Below, in pieces: positions 1-8,656 of a DNA stretch of 64,000 nucleotides. The DNA is from Streptomyces sp. NBC_01304 (lineage in GTDB: Bacteria; Actinomycetota; Actinomycetes; Streptomycetales; Streptomycetaceae), in NCBI RefSeq assembly GCF_035975855.1, contig NZ_CP109055.1:6324001-6388000 (forward strand), given 5' to 3'. Made by a program: the position numbers and the translations under genes. Each line of letters begins with the position of its first letter. Position 1 is the first letter of the stretch. The notes under the pieces are model-generated. The model was given only the letters and a program-made list of their open reading frames with translations, made no database searches and had not been told where the DNA came from.

Positions 1-416
1 TCATGCTCGGCGGGTCGGATGCCGGGGCCCACCTGGACCGCATGTGCGGCGCCCCGTACACCACGCGCTTCATCGGGGACTGCCTGCGCGGCCGCAAGCT
101 GGCCACGCTGGAACAGGCGATCAAGATGCTCACGGACGACCCGGCCCAGCTGTTCGGGCTCATCGACCGGGGCCGGATCGAGGAGGGCTTCCACGCGGAC
201 CTCGTCCTCTTCGACCCGGAGACGATCGAGGCGGGCAAGGCCACGCTCGTGCACGACCTGCCGGGGGACAGCCCGCGCCTCGACTCGAAGGCCATCGGCA
301 TCAATGCCGTATGGGTCAACGGAGTCGAGGCCATTCGCGACGACGTCGTGAGCGGCGCCGTTCCCGGCAAGGTGCTTCGCTCGGGACAGGACACCAGGAC
401 GGTGAGCACCAAGTGA
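1..416 (+). CDS. Amidohydrolase (N-acyl-D-amino-acid deacylase type), C-terminal part
   Basis: The gene enters from upstream, and 137 C-terminal residues are visible. The segment opens with GGSDAGAHLD, the conserved glycine/aspartate turn that carries the last metal-site Asp of the D-aminoacylase/dihydroorotase-like amidohydrolases. It ends with the composite beta-domain typical of these enzymes (GRIEEGFHADLVLFDP, then a VWVNG strand). Such zinc enzymes hydrolyse N-acyl or cyclic amide bonds. The stop codon TGA overlaps the GTG start of the aldehyde dehydrogenase, so the two are translationally coupled in one operon. The substrate cannot be read from this fragment. Confidence 0.85.
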   Translation, partial: MLGGSDAGAHLDRMCGAPYTTRFIGDCLRGRKLATLEQAIKMLTDDPAQLFGLIDRGRIEEGFHADLVLFDPETIEAGKATLVHDLPGDSPRLDSKAIGINAVWVNGVEAIRDDVVSGAVPGKVLRSGQDTRTVSTK

Positions 417-1882
417 GCGCAGAACTTTCTTCTGGGCAGCGGCTGTTCATCGGTGGCGAGTGGGTCGAGCCCGACGGCGGCCACTACGAAGTGATCAACC
501 CCGCGACCGAGGAGGTCGTGGGTCTTGCTCCCGAGGCCTCGCGGGCGCAGGTCGAGAAGGCCGCTGCGGTGGCCGCCTCGGCCTTCGAGACGTGGTCGCG
601 TACGCCGGTGGAGGAGCGTGCGGCGATCCTCGACAAGGCCGCCGGGATCATCCAGGCAAACGCCGCCGAGTACGCGACGCTCGCCCAGGCCGAGACCGGC
701 GCGACCACCGGAACGGCCCGCGGCATGCAGGTCGCGGTCGGGACCGCCCGGTTCAAGCGGTACGCGAGGGGGGCCTTGGAGCCCGTCGAGCACGCGCTGC
801 CGCCGCAGATCAACGAGGCCGGGCCGATGGGCAAGGCGGGCGCCTTCGGGGCTCTGGAGGTACGCCAGCCGGTCGGCGTCGTCACCTGCATCACCTCCTA
901 CAACAACCCCTGGGCCAACCCGGCCGGCAAGGTCGCGCCCGCGCTCGCGATGGGCAACACCGTCGTCGTGAAGCCCGCGCCGCAGGACCCGCTGTCGGTG
1001 TTCCGGATGGCGGAGGCGCTGGAGGCGGCGGGCGTACCCGCGGGCGTCGTGAACGTGGTCTCCGGCCGGTCGGTCGAGGTAGGACAGGCCGCCGTCGACT
1101 CCCCGGACGTCGACATGGTGAGCTTCACGGGGTCCACGGGGGTCGGGCAGGCCATCGGCGAGGTCTGTGGACGCTCGATGAAGCGCCAGCTCATGGAGCT
1201 CGGCGGGAAGGGTGCGGCCCTCGTCTTCGACGACGCGGACCTCGACGCCGCGATGATGGGCATCGGGACGACGTACGCCTTCTACAGCGGCCAGATCTGC
1301 ACCGCGCCGACCCGGGTACTGGCCCAACGCGGCATCTACGAGCAGCTGTTGGAGAAGCTGACGCAGTACATCGGCTTCATGAAGGTCGGCGACCCGACGG
1401 TGCAGGGCACGGTCATGGGGCCGGTCATCTCGGCCGCCCACCGCGACCGCGTCGAGTCGTACATCGAGCTGGGCAAGAAGGAAGGCGCCCGCCTGGTCGC
1501 GGGCGGCGAACGGCCGGCCATGGACCGGGGCTTCTACGTCGCCCCGACCCTCTTCGCCGACTGCACCAACGACATGCGGATCGTCCGCGAGGAGATCTTC
1601 GGACCCGTGGTCGTGGTCGTCCCCTTCGACGACGAGGAAGAGGCGATCCGCCTCGCCAACGACAGCGACTACGGCCTGCTGTCGTACGTCTGGTCGGGGG
1701 ACGTCGCCCGCGCCTTCCGGGTGGGCCGCCGACTGCGCTCGGGAGGCGTCGGGATCAACACCATCGGCCGCAACATGGAGGCCCCCTTCGGCGGCTTCAA
1801 GCAGAGCGGAGTGGGCCGCGACTGCGGCTCGTACGCGCTCGCGGCGTACAGCGAGGTCCAGTCGGTGGTCTGGACGACCTGA
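413..1882 (+). CDS. NAD(P)-dependent aldehyde dehydrogenase
   Basis: A 489-residue protein of normal family length that oxidises an aldehyde to its carboxylic acid with NAD(P). The catalytic set is intact: the Asn of YNNPWANP near residue 165, the general-base Glu of MELGGKG near 262 and the nucleophile Cys of QICTAPTRV near 296. A cofactor loop, SFTGSTGVGQAI, is also present. I chose the GTG start at 413 because it overlaps the upstream stop (GTGA) and gives the usual N-terminus (LFIGGEWVEP about ten residues in). Longer upstream readings run through the amidohydrolase in the wrong frame. Context suggests that it removes an aldehyde formed in amide or amine catabolism; the substrate is unknown. 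Confidence 0.95.
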   Translation: MSAELSSGQRLFIGGEWVEPDGGHYEVINPATEEVVGLAPEASRAQVEKAAAVAASAFETWSRTPVEERAAILDKAAGIIQANAAEYATLAQAETGATTGTARGMQVAVGTARFKRYARGALEPVEHALPPQINEAGPMGKAGAFGALEVRQPVGVVTCITSYNNPWANPAGKVAPALAMGNTVVVKPAPQDPLSVFRMAEALEAAGVPAGVVNVVSGRSVEVGQAAVDSPDVDMVSFTGSTGVGQAIGEVCGRSMKRQLMELGGKGAALVFDDADLDAAMMGIGTTYAFYSGQICTAPTRVLAQRGIYEQLLEKLTQYIGFMKVGDPTVQGTVMGPVISAAHRDRVESYIELGKKEGARLVAGGERPAMDRGFYVAPTLFADCTNDMRIVREEIFGPVVVVVPFDDEEEAIRLANDSDYGLLSYVWSGDVARAFRVGRRLRSGGVGINTIGRNMEAPFGGFKQSGVGRDCGSYALAAYSEVQSVVWTT

Positions 1883-2298
1883 CGTCGAGCCGGGGCCGAC
1901 ACCTGCCGCAGGGTCGGCCCCGAGGCGGCGCCCTGTCGGGGTGGGGGTAGGAGCGGGGGGATTGCGTGGCTGGTGCGGGTGGGTGGTGCAGGTGGCCTCC
2001 GCCCCTCTCGCCGCCGTCTGCGGCGGCTCGTGGGCTGACTTTCCCCGATGACGGTCAGTACGGGGCAGACAGGGGCTCTGCGGAGGCTACGTGGGGGAAA
2101 TGGGGCGGGCGAACCGGACATATGGGGCCGCCAGTGGCCCCCTTTCCCCCACTTACTCCTGGCCTCCATCTTCGCGCCCCGCTCGCCGCCTTTCCGGCAC
2201 AGGCGGAATCGGCCGCGCCCGCGCTGGCCGGACCGGCCCCCGGCGCGCACGGTGGAAGCCAAGCCAAGCCGAGAGCCACGAGAAGCCGGAGCGTCGCC
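1883..2298. other. Gene-free interval with two hairpins
   Basis: 416 bp without a convincing gene. At 1891-1922 CGGGGCCGAC pairs with GTCGGCCCCG across a 12-nt loop, a likely terminator for the aldehyde dehydrogenase operon. At 2091-2152 GTGGGGGAAA and TTTCCCCCAC form a second, long-looped inverted repeat. The remainder is G-rich and presumably carries the promoter of the small monooxygenase that starts at 2299. Confidence 0.6.
1891..1922 (+). terminator. Hairpin terminator after the aldehyde dehydrogenase
   Basis: 10-bp perfect arms (CGGGGCCGAC / GTCGGCCCCG) begin 8 bp after the stop codon. There is no T-tract, as is common in Streptomyces. Confidence 0.65.
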
Positions 2299-2631
2299 AT
2301 GATCTTCATCGCCGTCAAGTTCACCGTGCACCCCGAGTACAGCGACACCTGGTTCGACCTCGTCGACGACTTCACCCGCGCCACCCGCGCGGAGCCGGGC
2401 AACCTCTTCTACGAGTGGTCCCGCAGCGCCGAGAACCCGCACCAGTTCGTCCTCATCGAGGCCTTCGCCGACGCCGACGCGGGCGCCGCCCACGTGGGGT
2501 CCGGCCACTTCAAGGCGGGCATGGAGGCGATGGCCGACGCGATCGCCGCCACCCCGGAGATCATCAACGTCGAGGTGCCGGGCGAGGGTTGGGGGCGGAT
2601 GGCGGAGCTGTCGCCGCGACGGCCCGCCTGA
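2299..2631 (+). CDS. Antibiotic-biosynthesis-monooxygenase-fold (quinol monooxygenase-like) protein
   Basis: 110 residues with the ABM dimeric alpha/beta-barrel pattern: strand IFIAVKFTVHPEY, then FTRATRAEPGNLFYEWSRS, then QFVLIEAFADADAGAAHVGSGHFK and a final strand. The EPGNLFYEW and HVGSGHF segments are hallmarks of YgiN-like cofactor-free monooxygenases, which act on small quinols or aromatics. I used the ATG at 2299 because homology begins there; the open frame upstream is low-complexity. It converges on the IclR gene, whose stop lies 6 bp away. It may be scavenging or accessory to the catabolic block; the substrate is unknown. Confidence 0.85.
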   Translation: MIFIAVKFTVHPEYSDTWFDLVDDFTRATRAEPGNLFYEWSRSAENPHQFVLIEAFADADAGAAHVGSGHFKAGMEAMADAIAATPEIINVEVPGEGWGRMAELSPRRPA

Positions 2632-2637
2632 GCCCTG

Positions 2638-3453
2638 TCAGAGTCGCCCGTCCGCCGCCCGCGCAAGGGCCGCCCGCAGCTCGCCGTGCCGGCGCCGGAA
2701 CTCGGCCGTGGGCACCGACACCGATACGGCCCGCACCGATACGGCCTGCGCTGAAACGGCCCGCGCTGAAACGGCCTGCGCCGACACGGCCCGCGCCGCA
2801 CCGCCCGCACCGTCCTCGCCGCCGCCCGCGAGGGTCGCGGCGAGGCAGGTGTACGCCGGGTCCGCCTCGCCCACCGACACGGCGACCCCGTCCGCCCGCA
2901 CCCGGTCGAGCTCGGCCTCGAACCGCTCGGCGTCGGTGATGGTCCGCTCGGTCAGCCGGGCCATGCCGTGGGCGTCCAGGTAGCGGCGGCGTGCGGCCCG
3001 GGGGAGCGCGGCGAGCAGCGCCTTGCCGTGCGCCGTCGCGTGTGCGCGCAGTTCGAGGCCGGGCGTCCAGGGCTCGGCGGTGTGCGGCGGGGCGGTGCTG
3101 TCGACCACCGTGATGACGCCGTCCCGGTACGTCGTGAAGTAGGCCTCCGCGCCCGTCGCCCGGCGCACCCGCAGGAGCAGTTCGCCGATCCCCGGCCCGA
3201 TCCGCAGCTGCCGCCGGAAGGCCTGATGGAGGGCGGGCACGCGCGGGCCCAGGGTGTAGCCGTCGGCGGTCCGGGCGAGGTGGCCGCGGGCGGTGAGCGG
3301 GCCGAGGAGGTGGTAGACGGTGGACAGCGCACACCCCAGATGCCGGGCCAGCGCCTTGGCGGTCAAGGGATGCGCGGCCCCGGCCACGGCGTCCAGGATC
3401 TCCAGGGCGCGGTCGACGGACTGCGGCCCCGAGGGGGCGGGGGCGGCGGTCAT
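2638..3453 (-). CDS. IclR family transcriptional regulator with repeat-expanded linker
   Basis: 271 residues. An N-terminal winged helix (about residues 15-75: SVDRALEILDAVAG, ALARHLGCALSTVYHLL) precedes an IclR effector-binding domain (HATAHGKALLAALP, AYTCLAATLAG). The ATG at 3453 is preceded by GGAAAGGA at 8 nt, so the longer reading that starts at 3528 is unlikely. Near the C-terminus, where this family normally has one short strand of the type VxAVSVSxP, the protein carries AVSAQ/AVSAR-type pentapeptides encoded by a 15-bp tandem array (2720-2794). It probably regulates the flanking aldehyde dehydrogenase/monooxygenase genes and the divergent permease. The ligand is unknown. Confidence 0.93.
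   Translation of the reverse strand: MTAAPAPSGPQSVDRALEILDAVAGAAHPLTAKALARHLGCALSTVYHLLGPLTARGHLARTADGYTLGPRVPALHQAFRRQLRIGPGIGELLLRVRRATGAEAYFTTYRDGVITVVDSTAPPHTAEPWTPGLELRAHATAHGKALLAALPRAARRRYLDAHGMARLTERTITDAERFEAELDRVRADGVAVSVGEADPAYTCLAATLAGGGEDGAGGAARAVSAQAVSARAVSAQAVSVRAVSVSVPTAEFRRRHGELRAALARAADGRL
2720..2794. repeat. 15-bp minisatellite inside the IclR gene
   Basis: Five in-frame 15-bp units of the form (A/G)CYGAxACGGCCYGC, differing at only two to four positions each, plus a partial copy upstream. On the coding strand they specify (R/Q)AVS(A/V) pentapeptides. Confidence 0.9.
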
Positions 3454-3518
3454 GCCGGGCGTCCTTTCCGAGGGCGTACGGGAAAATTTAGAAACGGTAC
3501 AAAAGGGACACCGTTGCG

Positions 3519-3537
3519 ATTCCCGCATGGCGGAAAT
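3519..3537. promoter_or_regulatory. Candidate IclR operator
   Basis: Near-perfect inverted repeat ATTCCCGC-ATG-GCGGAAAT (one mismatch) in the region between the divergent IclR and permease genes. Position and symmetry fit an IclR site. This is an inference only; no consensus for this regulator is known to me. Confidence 0.35.
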
Positions 3538-3686
3538 GGCGCTCCAATCCTACTGATGAGGTGGAGGTCTCGGTTGTTCACCTAGGAATCCATGGCAGGA
3601 TTCGTCGCTAACCCCAACCATCCAAGCCCGAGACGCCGGAGTCTCATCCTCCGGATGTGGAAACCGCACCGCTTAACGTCCTGTTC

Positions 3687-5246
3687 ATGACGCAGCTGGA
3701 TGCCCGGCCCCAGGCCGGAGACACGGTACGGGGCGTGCACCCCGGCGAGGGTGGCGTGCGGGGCAAGGGCCTCGGCGGCAACTCGGTCGGCCTCGTGGGC
3801 AGTGCCGTCATCGGCATCTCGACGGTCGCCCCCGTCTACTGCCTGACCTCGACCCTCGGCTCCACCGCCGGCGAGGTCGGCGTGCAGATGCCCGCGGTGT
3901 TCCTGGCCGGCTTCCTGCCGATGCTCCTCGTGGCGTTCGCGTACCGCGAGCTCAACAAGGTCATGCCGGACTGCGGCACCTCCTTCACCTGGACGGTGAA
4001 GGCCTTCGGGCCGCGGGTGGGGTGGATGTGCGGGTGGGGGCTCGTGATCGCCACGATCATCGTGCTCTCCAACCTCGCGGGCGTCGCGACCTCCTACTTC
4101 TGGCTGCTCGCCGGGGAGATCACCGGCAGCGAACGGATGGCCGCCCTCGACGGCAACAAGGCCGTCCACATCCTGACCTGCCTGCTTCTGATCGCGGCCG
4201 CCACGGCCATCAGCTATCGCGGGATGACCGCGACCAAGGGCGTTCAGTACGCGCTCGTCGGACTGCAGCTCCTGGTGCTCGTCCTGTTCGTCGTGATGGC
4301 CTTCCAGAAGGCCGACACCTTCGCGACGAGCATCGACTTCTCGTGGTCCTGGCTGAACCCGTTCGCGGTGCAGTCGTTCGCCGCCTTCACCGCCGGCCTG
4401 TCGTTGTCGATCTTCATGTACTGGGGGTGGGACGCCTGTCTCACCGCCAACGAGGAGACCACCGGCAGCGAGAAGACCCCCGGCCGCGCCGCCCTCATCG
4501 CCATGGTCGTCCTGGTCGGCTCCTACCTCGCCACGGGTGTGGCGGCACAGATGGCCGTGGGTGCGGGCGGCAAGGGCCTCGGCCTCGCCAACGGCGACAC
4601 CTCCGACAACGTCTTCGCCGCCCTCGCCGGACCCGTCATGGGCCCGACCCTCGGCATCGTCCTGTTCGTCGCCGTCCTCGCCTCGGCCGCCGCCAGCCTG
4701 CAGACGACCTTCATCCCGGTGGCCCGCACGGTCCTCGCGATGTCCGCGTACGAGGCCCTGCCACCGTCGTACGCGAAGGTCCACCCGCGGTTCAAGACGC
4801 CCGGCCGCGCCACGGTCATGGCGGGCGTCGCGACCGGCGTCTTCTACACGGTCATGACCCTGGTCAGCGAGCACGTCCTGGTCGACACGATCTACGCGCT
4901 CGGCCTCATGATCTGCTTCTACTACTCCCTGACGGCCTTCGCCTGCGCCTGGTACTTCCGCCGCGAACTCACCGCATCCGTACGGGACTTCGTCTTCAAG
5001 GGCCTGTTCCCGCTGCTCGGCGGCGTCCTGCTCGCGGCCGTCTTCTTCAAGACGCTGTACGACATGTGGGATCCGGCGTACGGCAGCGGCTCGGCGGTCC
5101 TCGGTGTGGGCTCGGTCTTCGTGATCGGGGTGGGGCTGCTCGCGCTCGGCCTGGTCATCATGTTCGTCACCGAGCGGCGCAGTCCGGCCTTCTTCCGGGG
5201 CGAGGTGCTCACCAAGGAGACGCCCGCGCTGGTCGTCGCCGACTGA
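3687..5246 (+). CDS. APC family amino acid/amine permease
   Basis: About 519 residues with 12 or more hydrophobic segments. It shows the APC pattern: a first helix with GLVGSAVIGISTVAPVY, later AFAYRELNKVMPDCGTSFTW (conserved G-T-S/F motif of the second and third helices), and alternating hydrophobic spans up to a final VIMFVTERR. It is a proton- or cation-coupled importer of an amino acid, amine or related compound. The start is uncertain: ATG 3687 gives the family-like N-terminus MTQLDARP, while an in-frame ATG at 3657 adds ten residues; neither has a strong ribosome site. It is divergent from the IclR gene and is likely the uptake arm of the catabolic block. Confidence 0.9.
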   Translation: MTQLDARPQAGDTVRGVHPGEGGVRGKGLGGNSVGLVGSAVIGISTVAPVYCLTSTLGSTAGEVGVQMPAVFLAGFLPMLLVAFAYRELNKVMPDCGTSFTWTVKAFGPRVGWMCGWGLVIATIIVLSNLAGVATSYFWLLAGEITGSERMAALDGNKAVHILTCLLLIAAATAISYRGMTATKGVQYALVGLQLLVLVLFVVMAFQKADTFATSIDFSWSWLNPFAVQSFAAFTAGLSLSIFMYWGWDACLTANEETTGSEKTPGRAALIAMVVLVGSYLATGVAAQMAVGAGGKGLGLANGDTSDNVFAALAGPVMGPTLGIVLFVAVLASAAASLQTTFIPVARTVLAMSAYEALPPSYAKVHPRFKTPGRATVMAGVATGVFYTVMTLVSEHVLVDTIYALGLMICFYYSLTAFACAWYFRRELTASVRDFVFKGLFPLLGGVLLAAVFFKTLYDMWDPAYGSGSAVLGVGSVFVIGVGLLALGLVIMFVTERRSPAFFRGEVLTKETPALVVAD

Positions 5247-5285
5247 CAGCCGACAGCTGACGGCCGACAGCTGACGGCGCGGCCT

Positions 5286-6752
5286 TCAGCGGCCGAGGAA
5301 GACCGGATTCGTGAACGCCGCCAGTGGTCCCGGCAGCAGCGGGATCACCGCTGCGCGGCGGACCTCCGCCCGTACGTAGGAGGCGTACGCCGCCGTCGTC
5401 CGCCACTCCGCACCGCCCGCCCCCGACTCCGGCAGCGGGGGCCCGGTGAACAGCGTGCCCTGGTCCGTGACGAAGCGGATCGAGCAGCCGGGGGCGCCCT
5501 TCACGTCCAGGCGGACCGTGACCTCGTCCTCGGGGGAGACCGGGAGGCGTTCACCGATGCCCGCGTGCAGGCCCTTGCCGCCCGTTGCCGAGAAGGACAG
5601 CTCGACCGCCGACGACTCGGCGACGTACGAGCGGCCGGCGCGGATGCCGGCCAGGATCGCCTCGCGGGTCAGGTCGTCGGCGAGGACGACCGTCTGGGGG
5701 CCGCCGATCCGGTCGGGGTCGCGGTGGGCGTCGCTGTTGCCCATGGCCGGGATCCAGCGGTCACGGGGCGAGGCCTGGAGGGTGCCGTCCCAGTCGGCGA
5801 GGGAGACCTCGTCGTCGGGGGTGTAGGGGCCGTTCCACACCTCGACCGCGTCGGCCTCGCCGAAGCCGAACTTCCAGTTGCAGCCGATGCAGGTGGCGTG
5901 CGGATGGGCCGGGACGACCAGGCCGCCGGCGCGCCGGATGGCCTTCGCGTAGTGGCCGAAGCGGTTGTCGCGGGCCCGGTAGCGGAAGTCGACGAAGGTG
6001 CCGGGGTCGGTGCCGAGGGCGACGACGTGGCCGTTGCGGGTCGTGACCTCCTCGCCGAGGAGGACGAGCAGGTCGTCACCGGCCACATCGGCCCAATGGG
6101 CGTGTGCGGCATGGGTGTTGTGCTCGGAGGTGTTGATGAAGTCCAGGCCCGCGGCCCGGGCGAGCGCGCCGATCTCGGCAGGGGTGCGGCGGCCGTCCGA
6201 GAACCAGGAGTGCAGGTGGCAGTCGCCGCGGTACCAGGCCCTGCCCCGGCCCTTGGCGCGCTCGGGCGGGTACTTCGGCCGCACCGCGGGCGCGGGCTTC
6301 CCGTACGTGAGCGTGATGGTGACCTCGTACGGCAGTCCCTCGGGCGCCACCGTGTAGGGGCCGAGCGCGAGGTGCCAGGTGCCGGGGCGGATCCGGCCGG
6401 GGAGGTAGCCGGGTGTCGCGTCGTCGGAGCGGAGGAAGAACTCCGAACGTGCGCCGCCGGACCAGCCGCGGAAGCCCTTGCCGCCGGGCGCCGTGCCGCG
6501 CTCGTCGAAGATGCCGATGTCGAGCGCGTTGCCCGCCGTGCCGGGTGGCACCGGTGGCTTCTCGTACGTGTACGAGACGTGGATCTCGCGTACCCCGGAC
6601 GGCACTTCGACCGGCAGGTACACGAAGTCCGGCGACCCGGTGGGCAGCGTGCCGCGCACCACCTCGGTGTGCGATCCGCTACCGGGCCCGTGCTCGTCGG
6701 CGCTCGCGAAGGTCACGGCGTCGAGCGTAAGCGCGGCCGCCGCTCCCGTCAC
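5286..6752 (-). CDS. CehA/McbA-type PHP-domain metallohydrolase, probably Tat-exported
   Basis: About 488 residues. An N-terminal beta-rich domain (to about residue 170) precedes a PHP phosphoesterase domain with its metal motifs visible: GDCHLHSWFSDG, NTSEHNT, GEEVTTRNGHVVALG, PAHPH and GNSDAHRDP. CehA- and McbA-like relatives hydrolyse carbaryl or phosphoesters; the substrate here is not evident. Just before the GTG I use (6752) the frame reads GRRELLVTGAAAALTL, a convincing twin-arginine signal. No ATG, GTG or TTG in this frame precedes the RR pair until well inside the upstream gene. The start is therefore unresolved: a rare start codon, or a sequence error near 6775. Confidence 0.85.
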   Translation of the reverse strand: MTGAAAALTLDAVTFASADEHGPGSGSHTEVVRGTLPTGSPDFVYLPVEVPSGVREIHVSYTYEKPPVPPGTAGNALDIGIFDERGTAPGGKGFRGWSGGARSEFFLRSDDATPGYLPGRIRPGTWHLALGPYTVAPEGLPYEVTITLTYGKPAPAVRPKYPPERAKGRGRAWYRGDCHLHSWFSDGRRTPAEIGALARAAGLDFINTSEHNTHAAHAHWADVAGDDLLVLLGEEVTTRNGHVVALGTDPGTFVDFRYRARDNRFGHYAKAIRRAGGLVVPAHPHATCIGCNWKFGFGEADAVEVWNGPYTPDDEVSLADWDGTLQASPRDRWIPAMGNSDAHRDPDRIGGPQTVVLADDLTREAILAGIRAGRSYVAESSAVELSFSATGGKGLHAGIGERLPVSPEDEVTVRLDVKGAPGCSIRFVTDQGTLFTGPPLPESGAGGAEWRTTAAYASYVRAEVRRAAVIPLLPGPLAAFTNPVFLGR

Positions 6753-6772
6753 GAGCAGCTCGCGTCTGCCGA

Positions 6773-7096
6773 CTACGATCGCCGCCGCCGGATGAAGTAG
6801 AGGGCGACGAGTCCCACCAGGACGATGATCAGGATCAGCCCGATCACGCCGAAGGAGCCGCCCTTCTTCTTTTTCTTCTTCTTCGGCTTCTTGATCTTCT
6901 CGACGGCGGAGTCCACGGCGGAGTGGGTGGTCCTCTCCGGCGTCTTCCCGGCCGTCGAGCCGGGGTGGTGGGACGCGGAGTACGCCACCGGGGACGCGGA
7001 GGTGGCCGCGGCCGCCGTGGCGGGCACGGCGCCTCCGAACAGGGCCCCGAGGAGCAGCGGTACGGTCACGAAGCGAAGTCGCATGGCGGGCATCAT
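6773..7096 (-). CDS. Small exported membrane protein with polylysine linker
   Basis: 107 residues, or 103 if the ATG at 7084 is used. A signal peptide (LRFVTVPLLLGALFGG ... ATAAAA) is followed by a short Ser/His-rich ectodomain, then a strongly basic stretch with seven consecutive lysines, and one C-terminal membrane helix (VIGLILIIVLVGLVALYF) that ends in RRRRS. The layout resembles a sortase-free, tail-anchored small protein. It lies immediately upstream of the PHP hydrolase on the same strand, about 20 bp away, so they are probably cotranscribed. No function recognised. Confidence 0.7.
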   Translation of the reverse strand: MMPAMRLRFVTVPLLLGALFGGAVPATAAAATSASPVAYSASHHPGSTAGKTPERTTHSAVDSAVEKIKKPKKKKKKKGGSFGVIGLILIIVLVGLVALYFIRRRRS

Positions 7097-7173
7097 CGCG
7101 CATGACGTTATGGACTAACAGAGGCCGCGCGGCTAGGAATTGACCCCCAGCATCCCGGCCCGGAGGCAGTCGC

Positions 7174-8028
7174 ATGCGCATATCGACCACTATTTTCGCC
7201 ACCGACGAGACGATCACGCCCGTCCGCCTGGCCCGGGCGCTGGAGGAACGCGGCTTCGCCGGGCTCTACCTCCCGGAGCACACTCACATCCCCGTCAGCC
7301 GTGAATCGCCCTACCCGGGCGGCCAACTCCCGCCCGAGACCGGCCGCATGCTCAACCCGTTCGTGGCACTGGCCCAGGCGGCAGCGGTCACCGAACGCCT
7401 CGGTCTCGGCACCAACATCACGCTCGTCGCGCAGCACGACCCGGTCGACCTGGCCAAGCAGATCGCGACCCTGGACCACCTCTCGGGCGGTCGCTTCACG
7501 CTCGGCCTCGGCTACGGCTGGAACCGCGAGGAGGCGGCCGACCACGGCGTGGACTGGCCGAAGCGGCGTGCGATCGTCCGGGACCGGATGGCGGTGATGC
7601 GGGCGCTGTGGTCGGAGCAACCCACCGCGTTCGAGGGCGAGTTCGGGAGCGTACGGGCGAGTGAGGCGCATCCGAAGCCGCTGCGGGAGCCGCGCCCGCG
7701 CAAGGAGGGTCCGCTGTACGGGCCGCGCACGGTGATCGGCGGGGCGACCGGGCCGAAGCTGTTCGGGGCGATCGCCGAGTACGCGGACGGCTGGATGCCC
7801 ATCGGCGGGTCCGGTCTGCGCGAGACGCTGCCCGCGCTGCGCGCCGCCTGGGAGGAGGCGGGCCGGGACCCGGAGGGCCTGTACGTCGTCCTGTCCGCGG
7901 TCGAGCCCACGCCCGGAAAGCTGGACCACTACCGGGAGTTGGGCGTGGACGAGGTGCTGCTGCAGCTGCCGCCGCGCGGTGAGGCCGAGGTCATCGGCGT
8001 ACTGGACGAATTCGCTCGCCATCTGTGA
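7174..8028 (+). CDS. LLM class F420-dependent oxidoreductase
   Basis: 284 residues of luciferase-like TIM-barrel fold, preceded by a CCGGAGG ribosome site. Family features include RISTTIFATDETITPVRLARALEERGF, LPEHTHIP, the TNITLVAQHDP strand, SGGRFTLGLGYGWN and VIGGATGPKLFGAIAEYADGW, which match the F420-binding branch found widely in actinobacteria. It would transfer hydride between F420H2 and an unidentified substrate. FbiC, needed to make F420, is encoded 3 kb downstream. It is monocistronic by spacing. Confidence 0.93.
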   Translation: MRISTTIFATDETITPVRLARALEERGFAGLYLPEHTHIPVSRESPYPGGQLPPETGRMLNPFVALAQAAAVTERLGLGTNITLVAQHDPVDLAKQIATLDHLSGGRFTLGLGYGWNREEAADHGVDWPKRRAIVRDRMAVMRALWSEQPTAFEGEFGSVRASEAHPKPLREPRPRKEGPLYGPRTVIGGATGPKLFGAIAEYADGWMPIGGSGLRETLPALRAAWEEAGRDPEGLYVVLSAVEPTPGKLDHYRELGVDEVLLQLPPRGEAEVIGVLDEFARHL

Positions 8029-8140
8029 TGGAGAGGGGAGGGCGGGCCATTCGAATGGCGGCGTCGAACAGGCGTCCCTCGGAGGCCTGGGCGAGGGTGA
8101 GGGGGTCTCGGGGACCGTCGCAGCACAGTGAGGAAGTCCC

Positions 8141-8638
8141 ATGTACCGCGTTTCCCGGCTGGCTCAGCTCGCCCTCGTCACCGCCCTGACCTCGGCCGTC
8201 GCGGCCGGCGCCGCCGTGCCCGCGTTCGCCGCCGAGCCGGCGCCCGCCATGAGCGCCCCGGCCGACAACGACACCCGCGAGGCGGTGCGTGCCTTCCTCG
8301 CGGTGTACGCGCCCGAGCTCTCCGAGGCGCAGCGCAAGGAGATCGTCAAGGCCGCGGACAAGTCGGTGGCGGCGCTCGTGGCCCGGCCCGATCTGCAGGA
8401 CATCCTGGGGCGGGCCCGGCAGTTCGCCACGCAGTGGCAGGCGCTGAAGCTCAGCGGCGGCGACGTGGAGAAGCTGGCGAAGGTCTTCGTCGAGGAGAGC
8501 GCCAAGGCGAAGCCGCTCAGCGCGGACGGCCGCAAGGCGGCGGACCAGATCACCGGGACGGCGGTGCAGGACATCGTGCACCTCGACGCCGTCGCCCAGC
8601 TGGTCACCAAGCTGGTGCCGGCCGCCCCGGTCCGCTGA
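8141..8638 (+). CDS. Secreted helical protein of unknown function
   Basis: 165 residues with a Sec signal peptide (RLAQLALVTALTSAVAAGAAVPAFA, then AEPAP) and a good ribosome site (GAGGAAG, 5 nt from the ATG). The mature part is an alpha-helical domain of about 130 residues without cysteines (REAVRAFLAVYAPELSEAQ, KSVAALVARPDLQDILG). I do not recognise the family. It stands alone between two oppositely oriented transcription units. Confidence 0.8.
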   Translation: MYRVSRLAQLALVTALTSAVAAGAAVPAFAAEPAPAMSAPADNDTREAVRAFLAVYAPELSEAQRKEIVKAADKSVAALVARPDLQDILGRARQFATQWQALKLSGGDVEKLAKVFVEESAKAKPLSADGRKAADQITGTAVQDIVHLDAVAQLVTKLVPAAPVR

Positions 8639-8656
8639 GACCGGGGCGGAAACGGG

